Assembly (NCBI RefSeq): GCF_028372415.1
Contig: NC_092877.1
Location: 217,530,116-217,594,115 of the forward strand
DNA from: Notamacropus eugenii
Taxonomy: Eukaryota; Chordata; Mammalia; Diprotodontia; Macropodidae
Length of the DNA: 64,000 nt
Direction of reading: 5' to 3'
The position numbers and the translations under genes were made by a program. Positions 42,720 to 54,928 of the stretch are shown piece after piece; position 1 is the stretch's first letter, and each line of letters opens with the position of its first letter. The notes under the pieces are model-generated. The model was not told the DNA's origin. It worked only from the letters and a program-made list of their open reading frames with translations, and did no database searches.

Positions 42720-43626
42720 CCTTATCATAGTAGTTCCTGAAGGAGATCAAGGATTGGGAGATGTGGGAAAACAGTTATCAGAATGACTTTTTGACCAGGT
42801 TGTTGATTCTGGACATTTTCCTCCATGCATTTTGGTTCCTCATTGTGCATGTGGAAGCCATTTTTAAAGACTCACAAAACTTATCACTCTCCCACAATTC
42901 TGGACAGCTGGGTCAGGAAGCAGGCTGATCTGGTATTTTCTAGGGAAAAGCTGCTATTTTGGGGGGCTGAGGGGAGGGGTGTCACCATGTGGAGACATCA
43001 CTAACCATTCACTTAGCTATATTTCTTGTGGTTACTTCATGGTATCTACATTAGTACCAAACAGATTGGGACCAAACTTTAGCATTTAGATGCAGCTTCT
43101 TCCTGTACAAAAATCTATCCGTGCCTTTTTAAAAAGTGAGTTTCCAAGCTTGCCATCCAGACTGAAACCACATAATTGTTTCCACATAAGGTTGAGCACG
43201 ATGCCCCATTGGAATAACGGGTACAGTGACAGCTTTTCCTTGTCTTTCACTTCTGCTTTAGACCGGCAAAAACGTGGCTCTTTGATCAAGTGTCAAGTTT
43301 ATATGGTAAATCTCTCTCATGAAAAGAACCCTTTTATTTACTTTTTAAGTAGCATGTGCGGTGGAGAGTGGAGATGACTGAGCATTATTTGTTCAAAGTA
43401 ACACCTCTAGCTGGAGCTCATTAAGTCAGTGCTCACAAGCATTTTCCACAAAGAGAAAGAGTTTCAGGTCTGATCTTTTCTCAGAGAGATTCTGCACCAT
43501 TGTTCGAGGCGTTGCCTGAGTGAGCTGATTTCCATACATTGTATTGAGCAGTGGTATTCTTTCTCCTCACAGTTCTACTGCCAGGAGAGGAGGGTATTTT
43601 TAGAAATATATTAGCCATGAGGAGAC

Positions 43627-43670
<44 letters not shown>

Positions 43671-43936
43671 TTGGAAATCTTAGGAGTAACATTATAGCAT
43701 ATACTTGAAGAATAGTAATTTCTTATCTCATTCCACTTTTTATTACCAAGCAACACGATATATTTTTTTCCTGTGAAAAATGTGTCTTTAAATAAACCAC
43801 TTTCACATTTAACCTGTTTTCTCATCTGCTAGGATATCTGTCTAATGAAAACTTCAACTTTCATTATGTGTGGTTCATTTAAGAGAGAACACTCCCTCGC
43901 CTCCACCTTATAGATCAGTGTCTCTATAAGTAATCT
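42720..43936. promoter_or_regulatory. Repeat-poor block, candidate conserved non-coding DNA
   Basis: Apart from an A39 tract at 43630-43668, about 1.2 kb contains no recognised repeat. Composition is balanced and several CpGs remain. 'ctctttgatcaagtgtca' near 43278 contains a TCF/LEF-like CTTTGATC. The 95-codon frame at 43090-43377 has no recognisable domain. The regulatory role is inferred from texture only. Confidence 0.3.
43630..43668. repeat. Poly(A) tract of about 39 bases
   Basis: An uninterrupted A run on the plus strand with no SINE or gene fragment recognised on its left. Confidence 0.95.
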
Positions 43937-43939
43937 CAA

Positions 43940-43970
<31 letters not shown>

Positions 43971-44023
43971 GTTTCTCTCTCCCTCTCCCTCCTTCTCTCT
44001 CTCTATCTCCCTCCCTCTCTCCT
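43937..44023. repeat. (CT)n polypyrimidine tract
   Basis: CT repeats with TCTG and CCCT interruptions, pyrimidine-rich on the plus strand. Confidence 0.92.
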
Positions 44024-45660
44024 ACCAATGATATCAGAGATATGCAATAGTAATGCATGTGGCTGTCAGAGAAACACAAGGAACATATTATTAGTCCTTT
44101 AATAATTAGGCATTTTTGATGTGTGCCAAAGATTCAGAGCTTAATCAGAAAGTTCTTATCATACTGGCTTCTGCTTGTGTTGATCTGGGAAGCCTAACAA
44201 AGACAATGCTTCCTGGCTGCATTGCTTGGTAACAGAGAAGACAAAGGCAGATGAATTCTGCCCTAGGTTTATTTGCAGGGTTTTTTTCTTTTTGAATCAT
44301 GCGTTTCAGGAGGGAAAAATTAAAAAGCTCGAGCTCTCCCATTAAGCTTTGAGCTCATCTGTGATCCTGATGATTTCCTTGCGTCTTAGCAGTTTCACAA
44401 TCCAGGTGCTGACTAAGGGTTGCGTGCTGTGGGAACCAGATTTAATATGTCTAGCATCGCCTTTTTCAGGTATCGTCAGTGGCTCCCTGGAGAGGACTCA
44501 CGTTCCCTTCATGTGTCACAGCATCCCTACCTCTCCCTGAATTTAAAAGAGAATCTCTACTCATTAGATAAACCTGCCAGTGTAAATTGGCAGCCGAGAC
44601 CGGGGGTCTGTCGGAAAAAATGGGCTAGCGCCATTTATGAATGTTTTGACAAACTGTTGTGTGTTTTTTCTGTCTGAGTATCTGGCATCACAGGTGAAAC
44701 ATTGTGCTGCTGGTATCTTGGCTTGCCACACTCTCTCAGGCTCTGCAGGGAGCTTTGGGCCATCATAGCTAATGTTCAGAGCAAAGCTGTGAAAACAAAC
44801 TGTACAGATTAGTTGGACAGGCTGGCCAGCTTGTTTAGTGTTAACTGCTCTGCCTGCCCTTTCTTTTCAACCCTTTTGCATTCTTCTATTCAGCAGTATG
44901 CTTATTAATTAACACAGTACTTACTTTTTTTAAAAAAAAATCTGTTTGATGCTTATTTAGGGATTATTTCTTAGATTTTGTTAATAAAAACTGCCTGTTT
45001 TCTTCAATGAAATTTAATTGATTATATAGCAGGCAGATAAAGGAATGGTGAATCTAAGATCATCAATATTTTTGAAATCAGGGTTTAGTAGAGGGAAACA
45101 CTCCTGAGCTTTTTTGCTTTTGGGAAAAGGGCATTTTAAAACTGATTTTATTATTATTATTAATTTTGTCTTCTCCAGTTTGAAGTGAGAGCCAACTCGG
45201 GATAAAGGGAGACTAGGAGTCCCTTCTGAGGTGAAATCAGAGTGAATTAAAAAAAAAGTGATTACTTCTCTTTTAATCAAAGGCACCAGGGAGCATGTTT
45301 CTTTTTAAAGAGACATCAAGGAAAAGGCTTTGAAAATTACTTTCATATTTTCTTGAACATTTTAGAGTTTTAGCACGTTTTAAGAGTCGTCAGTTTTTCC
45401 TAAATCTCAGAACCTAGCATCAGCCTTTTCTGTGTGTGTATCCTTCAGTGTAACAGAGATGACTGAGCTTGCCCTTGCTTTATTGTGAACAATCATAATC
45501 TGTCAAGTGACTAATGCTCTCAGAATCTTGGTAAGCTATGTATTCTGCTCTTGTGGCTATCAGTCTTATGCTCTGTTCTGCAATAATATAGATAATGTGT
45601 CTGAAGTATGGCTCTTCAAAAAGTGACTTAATCACAATGTCATTTTTTTTTTTTTTAATA
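44024..45660. promoter_or_regulatory. Repeat-poor, CpG-retaining block, candidate enhancer DNA
   Basis: No known repeat was recognised in about 1.6 kb. This is the longest repeat-poor stretch with above-average GC. CpGs cluster at 44450-44640 (for example 'cagccgagaccgggggtctg' and 'gggctagcgccatttatgaa'). The AT/homeobox-type 'cttattaattaaca' lies at 44900-44914. The texture resembles developmental conserved non-coding elements. This is inference; no alignment was available. Confidence 0.35.
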
Positions 45661-45664
45661 CCAG

Positions 45665-45832
45665 AGTGATACATTGGAAAAGAGCTCTGTTCAAATTTTG
45701 GCTCTGCCAGCTATGAGACCTTGGAAAGATTACTTAATAACTCTACCCTCAGTTTCCTTATCTACAAAATTAGGTGGTTGGACTAGATGATACCTAAGGT
45801 CTAAAACTGTGACCGTGTGACTAGATACCTTC
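45665..45832 (+). repeat. THER-like SINE, plus strand
   Basis: 'gctctgttcaaattttggct', 'gagaccttggaaagattact', 'ctcagtttccttatctacaa', 'ggttggactagatgatacct'. It is preceded by a T-run (45643-45656). Confidence 0.8.
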
Positions 45833-46049
45833 TAAATCTATTTTGAAATGGTTTCAAAATAATTGAAGTTTAAAAACAATCTTTAGAATATCATATTGTG
45901 CGCCACCCCCACACATACTATACTTCATGTGTGTGTATGTGTGTACATACACAAATATATTAGGCATATGATAGGATTTATTAGGAGGAAATAGATGAGG
46001 AAATTTCCTTTTCACTGTAGGTCATAATCTCTGAAACATGCTTATTTAA

Positions 46050-46112
<63 letters not shown>

Positions 46113-46169
46113 CATCCATCCATCCATCCATCCATCCATCCATCCATCCATCCATCCATCCATCCATCC

Positions 46170-46224
<55 letters not shown>

Positions 46225-46276
46225 CATTCATCCATCTGTCTATCCATCCATCCATCTGTCTATCCATCTGTCTATT
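46050..46276. repeat. Compound (CTAT)n-(CCAT)n-(CTAT)n array
   Basis: About 60 bp of CTAT, then about 60 bp of CCAT, then about 50 bp of CTAT, then degenerate CCAT/CTGT units. The sharp unit switches suggest the inner CCAT block arose by one point change and then expanded. Confidence 0.95.
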
Positions 46277-46409
46277 TGTGTCACTTATCTGCATATAATT
46301 TATTCATGTATGATCTATGTGAGTTATATCTAAAAATTTTTAGCACCCATATGATTCAATCAGTGATCTCTTTTAATTTTATCGTATAAACAGTTGCGAA
46401 AGGCAGTGT

Positions 46410-46622
46410 ATTATAATAGATAAGAAGCTGACTTTGAAGCCAAGAAGCTCTGAGTTCAAGTCACACTTCTGACATGCACTGGATATTAGCCTTAGGCAAA
46501 TCATTTAACCCTCTTTGTTCCCGTCAACTAAGTTGTGGAAAAGGTGTAGTCGTACATTGTAAAGAATGTTTCCTTATCTGGAAATTTCCTATATCAATGA
46601 AATCATAGTTCTAGCCCCCATC
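46410..46622 (+). repeat. SINE of the 'ccctacatcaatgaaa' family
   Basis: 'aagctctgagttcaagtcac', 'ccttaggcaaatcatttaac', 'atttcctatatcaatgaaat' and 'catagttctagccccc' match the copies at 47956 and 57490. Confidence 0.75.
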
Positions 46623-46647
46623 CCTATATATACACTTAAAGGAGATA

Positions 46648-46845
46648 GATTAGATTATAAAATAAGAGCTAGAAGTGACCTTAGAGATAATTTAGTCTAC
46701 CCTCTTTGTTCTGTAGTTAAGAAAACTGAAATCCAAAGAGGTTTAGTGATGTATGACACAATCACACAGGTAAGTAATTGATAGAGTTGAGATGTGATTC
46801 CAGGTCCTTCAGCTGTGAAACTGATATACTTCCCAGCCTATCATA
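46648..46845 (-). repeat. THER/MIR-like SINE, minus strand
   Basis: 'gagctagaagtgaccttaga', 'aagaaaactgaaatccaaag', 'gattccaggtccttcagctg'. Confidence 0.75.
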
Positions 46846-47954
46846 ATTGATTTCAACAGAATTGGAGGAAAAAAATAAGGTCACATCATGGGTTTATCAA
46901 GTGCTTATTTGAAAGTTGTACATGAGACTTGGGAAAAAAATTTTATGGGTTAGAAATGAAAAAAACAAACAATTTTTGAAGTTAATGGAACCAGCTAAAT
47001 ATTACTAATCAGAGCACAGTAACCTGAAATTCCCTTTTGGTCTAATTTAAAAAGCTATATCTACATATTTAAAACAGAAACATCATTAGTTCTTAAAGAT
47101 TTCTTATGGATAAAAGTAACTGATTAAAAGATATATCTTATCTCTCCTAGGATTATAGTTGGTTTAATCCTCATCAAATAATATATCTACTTCTGTATTT
47201 AGTAGGTAGGTAGAGAAGAAAAATGGAAATATCCTTTTGGCCGGGATTAAGCCTTTTCAATTTTCTAAAATTAAGTAATGTGAAAATTACTAGAAACCTG
47301 GAATTTCTAGTAAGAAGAGCAAGATACTTTTAATTTCACTAGTTCAAAAAATTATGAATTTAAATGAAAAATTAAAATGATGACTCAAAAGATGAGTTTT
47401 ATGTATTTGTTTGGAATCTATGGGAATGGCAAGTAAAAGTAGGTAAAAATCAACATCATCAGCAAATTGTTTCTTTTTCTTTTGTAAAAATTTGTGCTAG
47501 TATTTTATAAAGTACATATATACTGAAATACAAAGTATACATATACTAAAATCCATATATACAAACATTTTTCCAAGATTCATATCTGTGGGCAAGAGTA
47601 TGTCTGTGGGGAAAATACTGATCTTTTCCCTTTGTAAGACTTGAAAGATTTTGGAGTTTGAATTGTGAAATTGTTGCTCCTTTTCATTCTTTTAGATTTT
47701 GTACTAATGTGTTCAGTTATTTATTTAATAGGAGTACATTAGATATTCATTTTAGTATTTTCAGTATTGCAAATCATGACATTTCTTTAAGATATGCTAA
47801 AAGGATTAAAAGTAATGTTTTAAAATTGCTTTATTGACATATGTGACTTTAGAATTGCTAAGATGAGCGTATAACATTCCAAAACTAATTGTGAAACCCC
47901 AGAGTGGAGATTTAAAAAAAAAAATTAAAACATCATTAGACTCATTAGCAATAA
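46846..47954. other. Unassigned AT-rich sequence
   Basis: No gene or confident repeat was seen. Confidence 0.35.
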
Positions 47955-47955
47955 G

Positions 47956-48166
47956 CAGTGCTGAGAAGCATAGTGGATAGGGAGCCAGTCTCCTAGTTAA
48001 GAAGAACTGTGTTCAAGTCTTGCCTTTGACACATACTGGCTTAGTGATCCTGGGCAAGTCATTTATGTTCTCAATGTTCTAGAAAATGTTGGCGCTGACT
48101 TGCCCTGTTAGAGGGTTCCCTACACCAATGAAATCATGAAATTGTTAAAAAAAAAAAAAAAAAAAA
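47956..48166 (+). repeat. SINE with poly(A) tail
   Basis: 'gagaagcatagtggataggg', 'ctgtgttcaagtcttgcctt', 'gtgatcctgggcaagtcatt', 'ttccctacaccaatgaaatc', then an A20 tail (48147-48166). The tail marks a retroposed copy. Confidence 0.8.
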
Positions 48167-50480
48167 GAAGAATTCCACTAGGGTTACTTTAATGAAACTC
48201 AGCTGTTGGCACTAATTATATACCTATTATAGATCTTTTTTTGCTAATTGTAGATCACATGCTATATTTCAAACACATTTTTTATTGCATTGCTTAGGTC
48301 ATATCCTCTGTACAGCTTAGTTCCTAGCTATTTTTTATTCAGTTACATAGATATGATATAAAGATATAATTTAATTATGTCCACAGTAACAAATATGCTC
48401 AAATGATACTTTATAACTAGTTTCAGATTAATGTATTACTTGATTAAGCAGAACCGAATAGGGAACTAGCACTTTAAAAAATATTTTTAAGATAAGTCAT
48501 AGCTTATTTATGATGTTTGATTTCTTCTGTACAATTTGTGAATGAACTCAGAATATTAGCTATTAAAATCTAGGAATTGACATTTCCAAGATGTTATCTA
48601 TTTGATTAACTTTTAAAATAGAATCAACTTGGTGGTCAAAAGTTTTGGTAGTAGCCTTCTGATAATAGCCTGTTTTAATTGCTAGGATTTTGGTAGGAAA
48701 GCAAAATGGTTTCGGTAGCTTTTGCAATCTTTTTCAGTCAAACATGTGACATTTATAAATAAGAACTAAGAATTAAAATTCCTGGACAATGTCATATTTT
48801 CATTGGCCAACATCCTAGGCTCTTTACCTGTTATGCTGAACAGTGATCAAGAATAGGGTTGGTTTTATGTGCAAAAGCAATGCTTGACTGGATTTAAATG
48901 ATTTACATTGGAGTAGATATGATGCCTAGTTGGACAGAATGCTCATAATTATCTGTTTTTCTTGGCCAAGGCAATGTAGTACTTACCATGACTTCATTTT
49001 AGAAGGCTCACCTCTATCATTTTATAAAAATGAATTTACTATTCATTTAAAACGTATTTGCTATAAACTTATTGGCATTCTGTCATATTTGATGATGAAC
49101 ACAATGTGTTCTCCAAACTAAGAAGTTATTTTGCAAAAGAAGTTCTGATAGCCAGGATATAACATACCTTTAACTCTATACAGATTTACCTGAAAGCAAA
49201 TTCACCTGAAATTTGGTAACTTTAAGGCTTATTAGTAAATAAGACTTTGGGCACTTGTTTAAAGTAGTTGTCTCATCTGACAGTAACGGCATGCGAAGGA
49301 TGCAGAAGCAGCTCAGACTTCCTAAGAAACTGACCTTTTTGGTACCTTAAGTTAGTTGATTTCTCCCTGAATAAATCATGACAACAACAGTGGGAAGGAA
49401 AATAATTGGGTTGTTCCACTAAAAACATTTGGTTTTCATGTTTCTTTCTTTTAGGTATGAGTTTATTATTTGAATCATTGTGTAATTTTCCCCCCTTTTT
49501 CATTAAAACAAAAAAAAATATATGTATATACATATGTGTATGTATGTATATATATACGTTTAGGCAGTGTCACTGCGCTTTTCAGATTTGGAGAAAACTA
49601 TTAAATTTGAGAATTTATTCTATTATCTACTAGGAGGCAAGTTAAACAGTTTTTGATAGTCATTATTTATTTTATAGTTTTATTTATTTCAATTTATAAG
49701 AAACTTAGATGCTTTTTTTCCTCCAGTAAGAAACATCATGGAACAACAATCTGTCTTACTTCTGCATTTTGTATAATTGCATTTGTGTGCATGTGTCTTA
49801 ATGGATTTCTTCCAGAGACAGACATGAAGTTATTCATTGTATTCTTACTGAATTATGTATCCAGTATTATTCTGTATTCTCTAAAAAATGTCAAGGGAGA
49901 TATACCATAGCCTTCGGAAAGAAGATCCTTCAGAGAGCATCCGTCTCAGGTTAAGTAGAACTCCAGATTTCAGAAAACAACAGGCAGAAAAGCAGCTGCA
50001 AAATCATTTAAACCTGAAAATTTAATCATTTTTTTCCTCTGAAAAATGAAGTTAAAAGTTGAATGGAAGCCTTGGCCAAATTCATCATGTTTTATTTTGA
50101 AATGTGCTTTTCCTCCGAAAAGGGCTCTTTACTCAGGTGAATTAATCTGAGCCCTGAGTCATTTTTTCATGAAAGTTCTGGACAGTTTTCCCACATGCCT
50201 GGGACATTCTTCAAGAAGTGACATTCAAAATTCAATCTGTATAGTGGGATAACATTTCTTCCAAACCTCTGGAAGTATACCTCCTAGGATAGTGTCTTAA
50301 AGTCAGGTTTAGGGTATGATGGGGAAAGGTCAATCACCTATACCGGCAGAATGGATTCCAGTCCACATGTGGCCTCAACGTTGCATGCAGGTTTCCCAGG
50401 TTGTTGAATTTTTTATAATAGAAATGATTCTTTCTTATAACTAGAATGTATTAAAATATCACCAGTTTTACACCAGATCC
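48167..50480. other. Unassigned 2.3 kb, largely unique
   Basis: No gene or confident repeat was seen. An AT-rich TATG/TATA patch is at 49508-49560. Positions 49260-49400 and 50050-50260 look like possible conserved non-coding DNA. Confidence 0.4.
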
Positions 50481-50482
50481 TT

Positions 50483-50672
50483 GATTTAGAACTGTAAGAT
50501 ACCTGAAAAGATATTTAGTATGACCCTTGTATTTGGCAGATGTAGGAAGAGAACCAAAGAGGTTAAGTGACTTGGCCAAAGTCACAAACTAGTACGTGGC
50601 AGAGCCAGAAATTGTGCCCAGGTCCTCTGATTGCAAATGAATACTTTTGCTTCTGCGATGTGCTGCCTTCCT
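50483..50672 (-). repeat. THER/MIR-like SINE, minus strand
   Basis: 'tagaactgtaagatacctga', 'ggttaagtgacttggccaaa', 'gtgcccaggtcctctgattg'. Confidence 0.75.
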
Positions 50673-51000
50673 GGCAGTATATACAGGGTGTACTCATTTT
50701 AAAGCCATGCTTGAGAGCAACATTCGTACTTAAAGAACTACAAAGCCACAGATGACTGCATACACTCCATGAGACTGTTTTCCTTCACTAGGAGTTAAAT
50801 TTTTATGGTCTTAGGTGATAACTTTAAAAGTATATCTTGAAATAGAAGGCTTAGAATTCTCTCCCTCCTCCTGCTTCTTTTAAGAGGAATGTTTTGTAGA
50901 TCTTTGAAGTAAAAGGTCAGGGGCTCAACAGTTGCCATTGCCTAGATCTGACTACAGAGCTTGAATTAAGGGAACTATTTGGACTCAGATGAGTAGCATT

Positions 51001-51196
51001 ATTAGTTCAGTCATCTTTTTAGTCATGTCCAACTCTCTGTGCCCCCATTTTGGGGTTTTCTTGGCAAAGATACTGGAGTGGTTTGCCATTAAGTGACTTG
51101 CCCAGCGTCACACAGCTAGTAACTGTCTGAGGCCAACCTCAGGTTTTCTTGACTCCAGGCTTGGTACCCTACGCACTGAGTCACCTAGCTTCCTCA
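51001..51196 (-). repeat. Marsupial CORE-SINE (MAR1-like), internally deleted
   Basis: 'gttttcttggcaaagatact' and 'ggagtggtttgccatt' are followed directly by 'aagtgacttgcccagcgtca'. The block of about 45-50 bases that normally carries 'ttttacagatgaggaaactg' is missing. The ends are normal. Confidence 0.85.
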
Positions 51197-51324
51197 ATAG
51201 TACCGCAACCCTAATGTAAGCTGATAATACTTTGTTATTTCGAGTCTGATTCTGCAAAAAGTGGGTTGCTAAATCAGCACCACTAAGATCTTATACTTTT
51301 CTATATTTTATAGTTTTCACGTCT

Positions 51325-51502
51325 AGGAGTCATCTCCAGTCATCTTGATTTATTTCTTGCCACTGAACTCAGGTGGCTCCAAAGGAGAAAGTGAGGCTGG
51401 TGACTTTGCACAGCCCTTCCTCACTTAAGTCCAATTCACTTGTAAGTCATGGCATCATCTTCCTGATGTCATGATCTTCTTTGAGAAGGAAGGACAAACA
51501 AC
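51325..51502 (+). repeat. 3' part of the tRNA-derived SINE (34107 family)
   Basis: 'gagtcatctccagtcatctt', 'actgaactcaggtggctcca', 'gtgaggctggtgactttgca', ending 'aaggacaaacaac'. The head is truncated at the 'gtcatctcc' position. Confidence 0.85.
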
Positions 51503-51652
51503 AGATCAGGATGGCAAAGCCAAATTTTAATCCTCTTAATATTCTGTACTGTTCAGCTCAGAGTTCTGAAGACACACTAATCTGAAGGGAATCCCTTCTA
51601 CACCAGACATATCTTCTTAGAGTATCAAGCACAATGCTGTCACACTGCCTGC

Positions 51653-51697
<45 letters not shown>
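51653..51697. repeat. (TG)n microsatellite
   Basis: About 22 TG units, nearly pure. Confidence 0.95.
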
Positions 51698-52523
51698 TGT
51701 GGGCCTTGAGTTTTAATTGCACCCCTATCTTTATTTCCCATATCTAGATTTCAGTTGCCTTTAAGTTGGGTAGGAGACTGGAATCTCTGCTGATAAGGGG
51801 ATTTTACCATCAAGCATAGTATGCATGTATGAGCTAGATATTCATCTGTTCTACCCATCTGACTGGGCTAGTCAGAATTGCTTTGAGGGAACAGATACCG
51901 GGAAAATCTACATTTAAAGCAAAAGGCTATGTTACAGTCAGTGGGATAAATGGGATTTAGGCAGGAGAATTCAGTGTCTAAATCAGTTTAGTAACACTGT
52001 TATTTTAGTATGCTAGTGGGGTTTGTGAACTGCTTGCTCTTGATTTGTACCTTGTCGGTAATAATGTTATGCATAATGCACCAAAAGGAATTCTTAGTTT
52101 CTGAGCTGGGGGAACAGAAGCTGTCTTTATAACTCATCTCTTATAGATCAAAGCTAACTTGAGAACTGCTTTATATCGTATAAGCAGGTTAGTATCCCTG
52201 AGCTTTTCATTCCACTTATTCGCAGTTATCCAACCCTCCTAGTTTGTGTTAACTGTAAAACCACACTGGTTTTCATTCTGGCAATGCTCATGACCCAATT
52301 TGACTTGTTCCTGCTTAACCACCCCGTTTTAAGATTTCCAACGGACAGAAACAAATATAGGACTGAAAAAATATGAGACTAAAGCAAAAATAGGACAGAA
52401 AGACATTTTGAGTAATGTATGTATGTAGTGTATAGATCTTAGAATGGAAAGTTTTAAATATATAGACCTTTCAAATTTTAAGTCTTTTTCAAGTATTACT
52501 TTTGTATATGCTTAAAACATTTT
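51698..52523. other. Unassigned sequence
   Basis: No gene or confident repeat was seen. Confidence 0.35.
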
Positions 52524-52712
52524 ACAAGTATCTTTGATAAAGGCCTCATTTCTCAAGTATATAGAGAACTGAGTCAGATTTATAAAGATACAAGTCATTC
52601 CCAGTTGATAAATTATCAAAAAATATGAACAGGCTGTTTTCAGACAAAGAAATCAAAGCTCTCTATAGTCATAGGAAAAATGTTGTAAATCACTATGGAT
52701 TGGAGAAAAGGG
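52524..52712 (+). mobile_element. L1 LINE fragment, ORF2 3' region
   Basis: 'atctttgataaaggcctcat', 'ttctcaagtatatagagaac', 'tgataaattatcaaaaaata', 'tgaacaggctgttttcagac', 'aaagaaatcaaagctctcta' is the L1 ORF2 C-terminal segment preceding the 'GIRK-like' conserved end. It resembles marsupial L1 more than eutherian L1. Stops and changes break the frame, and both ends are truncated. Confidence 0.8.
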
Positions 52713-52811
52713 AAAATGTTGCTATCTAAATCTTTATCTAGTGTTATAATTACTGAAAAATATTCTCCCCTTATTTCCTCTATTTCAAACTTTTGTATTT
52801 AAAGGTATATG

Positions 52812-52815
52812 GTAT

Positions 52816-52874
<59 letters not shown>
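52812..52874. repeat. (TG)n microsatellite
   Basis: About 30 TG units. A Cys/Val-rich frame across it is an artefact. Confidence 0.95.
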
Positions 52875-52875
<1 letters not shown>

Positions 52876-52986
52876 GTGGTATGACTATAGAAAATTTGCT
52901 TCTCATGGGTGTCCACATTCATCCCATTATTTTATAAGGATGAATACAAGCATATATGTCAAGGATTGCCTTTCTTGCTTATTACT

Positions 52987-53234
52987 GATCAGTTGTTTTC
53001 AGTTGTGTCTGACTCTTCATGACCTCATTTGGGATTTTCTTGGCAAAGATACTGGAGTGATTTGCCATTTTCTTTTCCACCTTTTATCGATGAGGAAACT
53101 GAGGCAAATAGGATAAAGTGAATTGTCAAGCATCACACAACTAGTTAAGTGTCTGAAGCCGGATTTATGCTCATAAAGATGAGTTTTCCTGATTCCAGGT
53201 CCCTTGCTCTATCTACTGTCCCACCTAACTGCCC
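52987..53234 (-). repeat. Marsupial CORE-SINE (MAR1-like), minus strand
   Basis: 'gtgtctgactcttcatgacc', 'ttcttggcaaagatactgga', 'cgatgaggaaactgaggcaa', 'cccacctaactgccc'. Confidence 0.88.
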
Positions 53235-53957
53235 TTTGCTTGATTGGACTACTCATTATGCTAATAAGAAGCAAAATTCGGGATGATAGTTCCCAGGAAT
53301 ATTCTGAATTAGTCCAATTTGGGGACACTGTTCATTATAATCTGATCTGAAAATGTTGGGCCGTGTCTACATCTCATTTCTATTATATAAGCTCTCCAGA
53401 AACACAGACAGACAAGATGAAATCGATGCTTTCTCTACCCTTGCTGGAACCTTCAGGGAGACACACCAATTTACACATGAAGATGAATAAGAAAGTGAAC
53501 CTGAGAGTCCCTATTCCCATCTCTCCTCTCAGCGGGGCTTATCCAGAAGGAAGATTGCCAGCCTGAAGTTCATGAACATCATTAGCCAGCGCTCTGACAC
53601 TATCTCTATTAGATTTGTTTTCACTTTCTGCTCTTGGAAATACTCAATATTTGGCTTAGAATTATAGACCAAGAAATTGGCTTTGTAGTGCCACTTCTGT
53701 GCCCTGGCTCCCTTGTTCCATCAGCCCTATTCTATTGTGCCTGCATAGGGGTGTTAACATATTTCTACCTTCTGTGTCTAGGCTTCTTTAAGGGAGCGTG
53801 ATACCTAATTCTGAGGTATGACTGTTTCCTTTAAGTCAACTTGCAGGAACCATGTCTGTAATTATGACAAAAGGACTTCTTTTTTTTAAATAAGGATTTT
53901 TTCCATTTGTAGCTAAAATCCATGCTGATAATTTTTCCCCCTCCACATTGTGCCTCA
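53235..53957. other. Unassigned sequence
   Basis: No gene or confident repeat was seen. A T-run sits at 53879-53887. Confidence 0.35.
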
Positions 53958-54137
53958 TCAGCAGCATGACATAGAGGAAAGAATGCTGGATTTGGAGTCC
54001 AAGGACCTGAATTCAAATCTTGCTCTTTCACTTAATTCACCTTGTGACTTTGGGTAAGTCACACAACCTCTGTATCATGAGGTGGTTGGACTAGATAATC
54101 TTTAACCTTCTTTCCATCTCTAAGTCTTTGATTTGTT
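53958..54137 (+). repeat. THER-like SINE, plus strand
   Basis: 'cagcatgacatagaggaaag' (head), 'ggatttggagtccaaggacc', 'tgtgactttgggtaagtcac', 'ggtggttggactagataatc', 'catctctaagtctttgat'. The 'tttcctcatctgtaaaa' block is shortened. Confidence 0.85.
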
Positions 54138-54338
54138 GATGCTGTGAAGTCCTGAGCCTTTGTACCCTTGGTAGGATGAACCTTAAATTGATTATTTAAA
54201 TTGGAGAGAGTGTCTGTACCAAGAAATAGACACTTGACATATCATCAAGATATCTGAAAGAAAAAGAAGCAAAATAGCATATAATCTGCAGGAGACAATA
54301 TTTATTATGTTGGTGACTGAGCCATCGTTAATTTTCCA

Positions 54339-54401
54339 AATCTATTTTCAATAAAAGTATGAAAAATCTATTTTAATCTATTTTTAATAAAAGTATTAAA
54401 A
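54339..54401. repeat. Short tandem duplication, period 36 bp
   Basis: A motif 'aatctatttt-aataaaagta' occurs at 54339 and again at 54375 with a few differences. Confidence 0.7.
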
Positions 54402-54807
54402 TAATGTTAAACTAAAAGCTAACATTGTTTCTTATAGAGTCTATTTTTTTTAGCTATATTCTTGAGGTCTTGTATGAATTTCTGGGTTAGATGTGTCTCT
54501 TATCTATGGGGCTGATTTATGGGTTTGGGTAGACTTCTAACAATTTTTTAATTTTTATACTTTTAAGTGTTTCAAAAATGTCCCATCAATAAACATACAA
54601 TGGTAGTGCCTTTTAACTAATGAACTCATTTCAATACCACCTTTAAGTTAGTCTTAAAAGTGTACATATTAATTTAGAGAAATATGAATACTATGATTGT
54701 AGTTGAGGTAATTGAGGGGGCTAGATCTATGCTTTTTTCAATGGAGGTAACTCTCAGTATAGATACTCCCTTCACAGGTGCAGATTGACAATTATCTGTG
54801 ATTTAAG

Positions 54808-54928
54808 ATATTAGGAAGTTGGTGAGGCACTGAGAGGTTAAGAGAACTTTCTAGTAGCCAACAGTGAACATGTGATAGAGTCAGGGCTCAAACCCATGAC
54901 TTCCCTACTCTGTCCATTGCACCACGTC
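54808..54928 (-). repeat. MIR-like SINE fragment
   Basis: 'ggcactgagaggttaagaga', 'agagtcagggctcaaaccca' and 'ctctgtccattgcaccacg' follow the antisense MIR order. The 5' part of the order is lost. Confidence 0.65.

Noticed and set aside
46050..46276. Regular spaced repeats that could be taken for a CRISPR array
   Set aside because: Simple tetranucleotide repeat with no spacers, in a mammalian genome.
52793..53116. A Cys/Val-rich open frame
   Set aside because: It spans the (TG)n microsatellite and a SINE.
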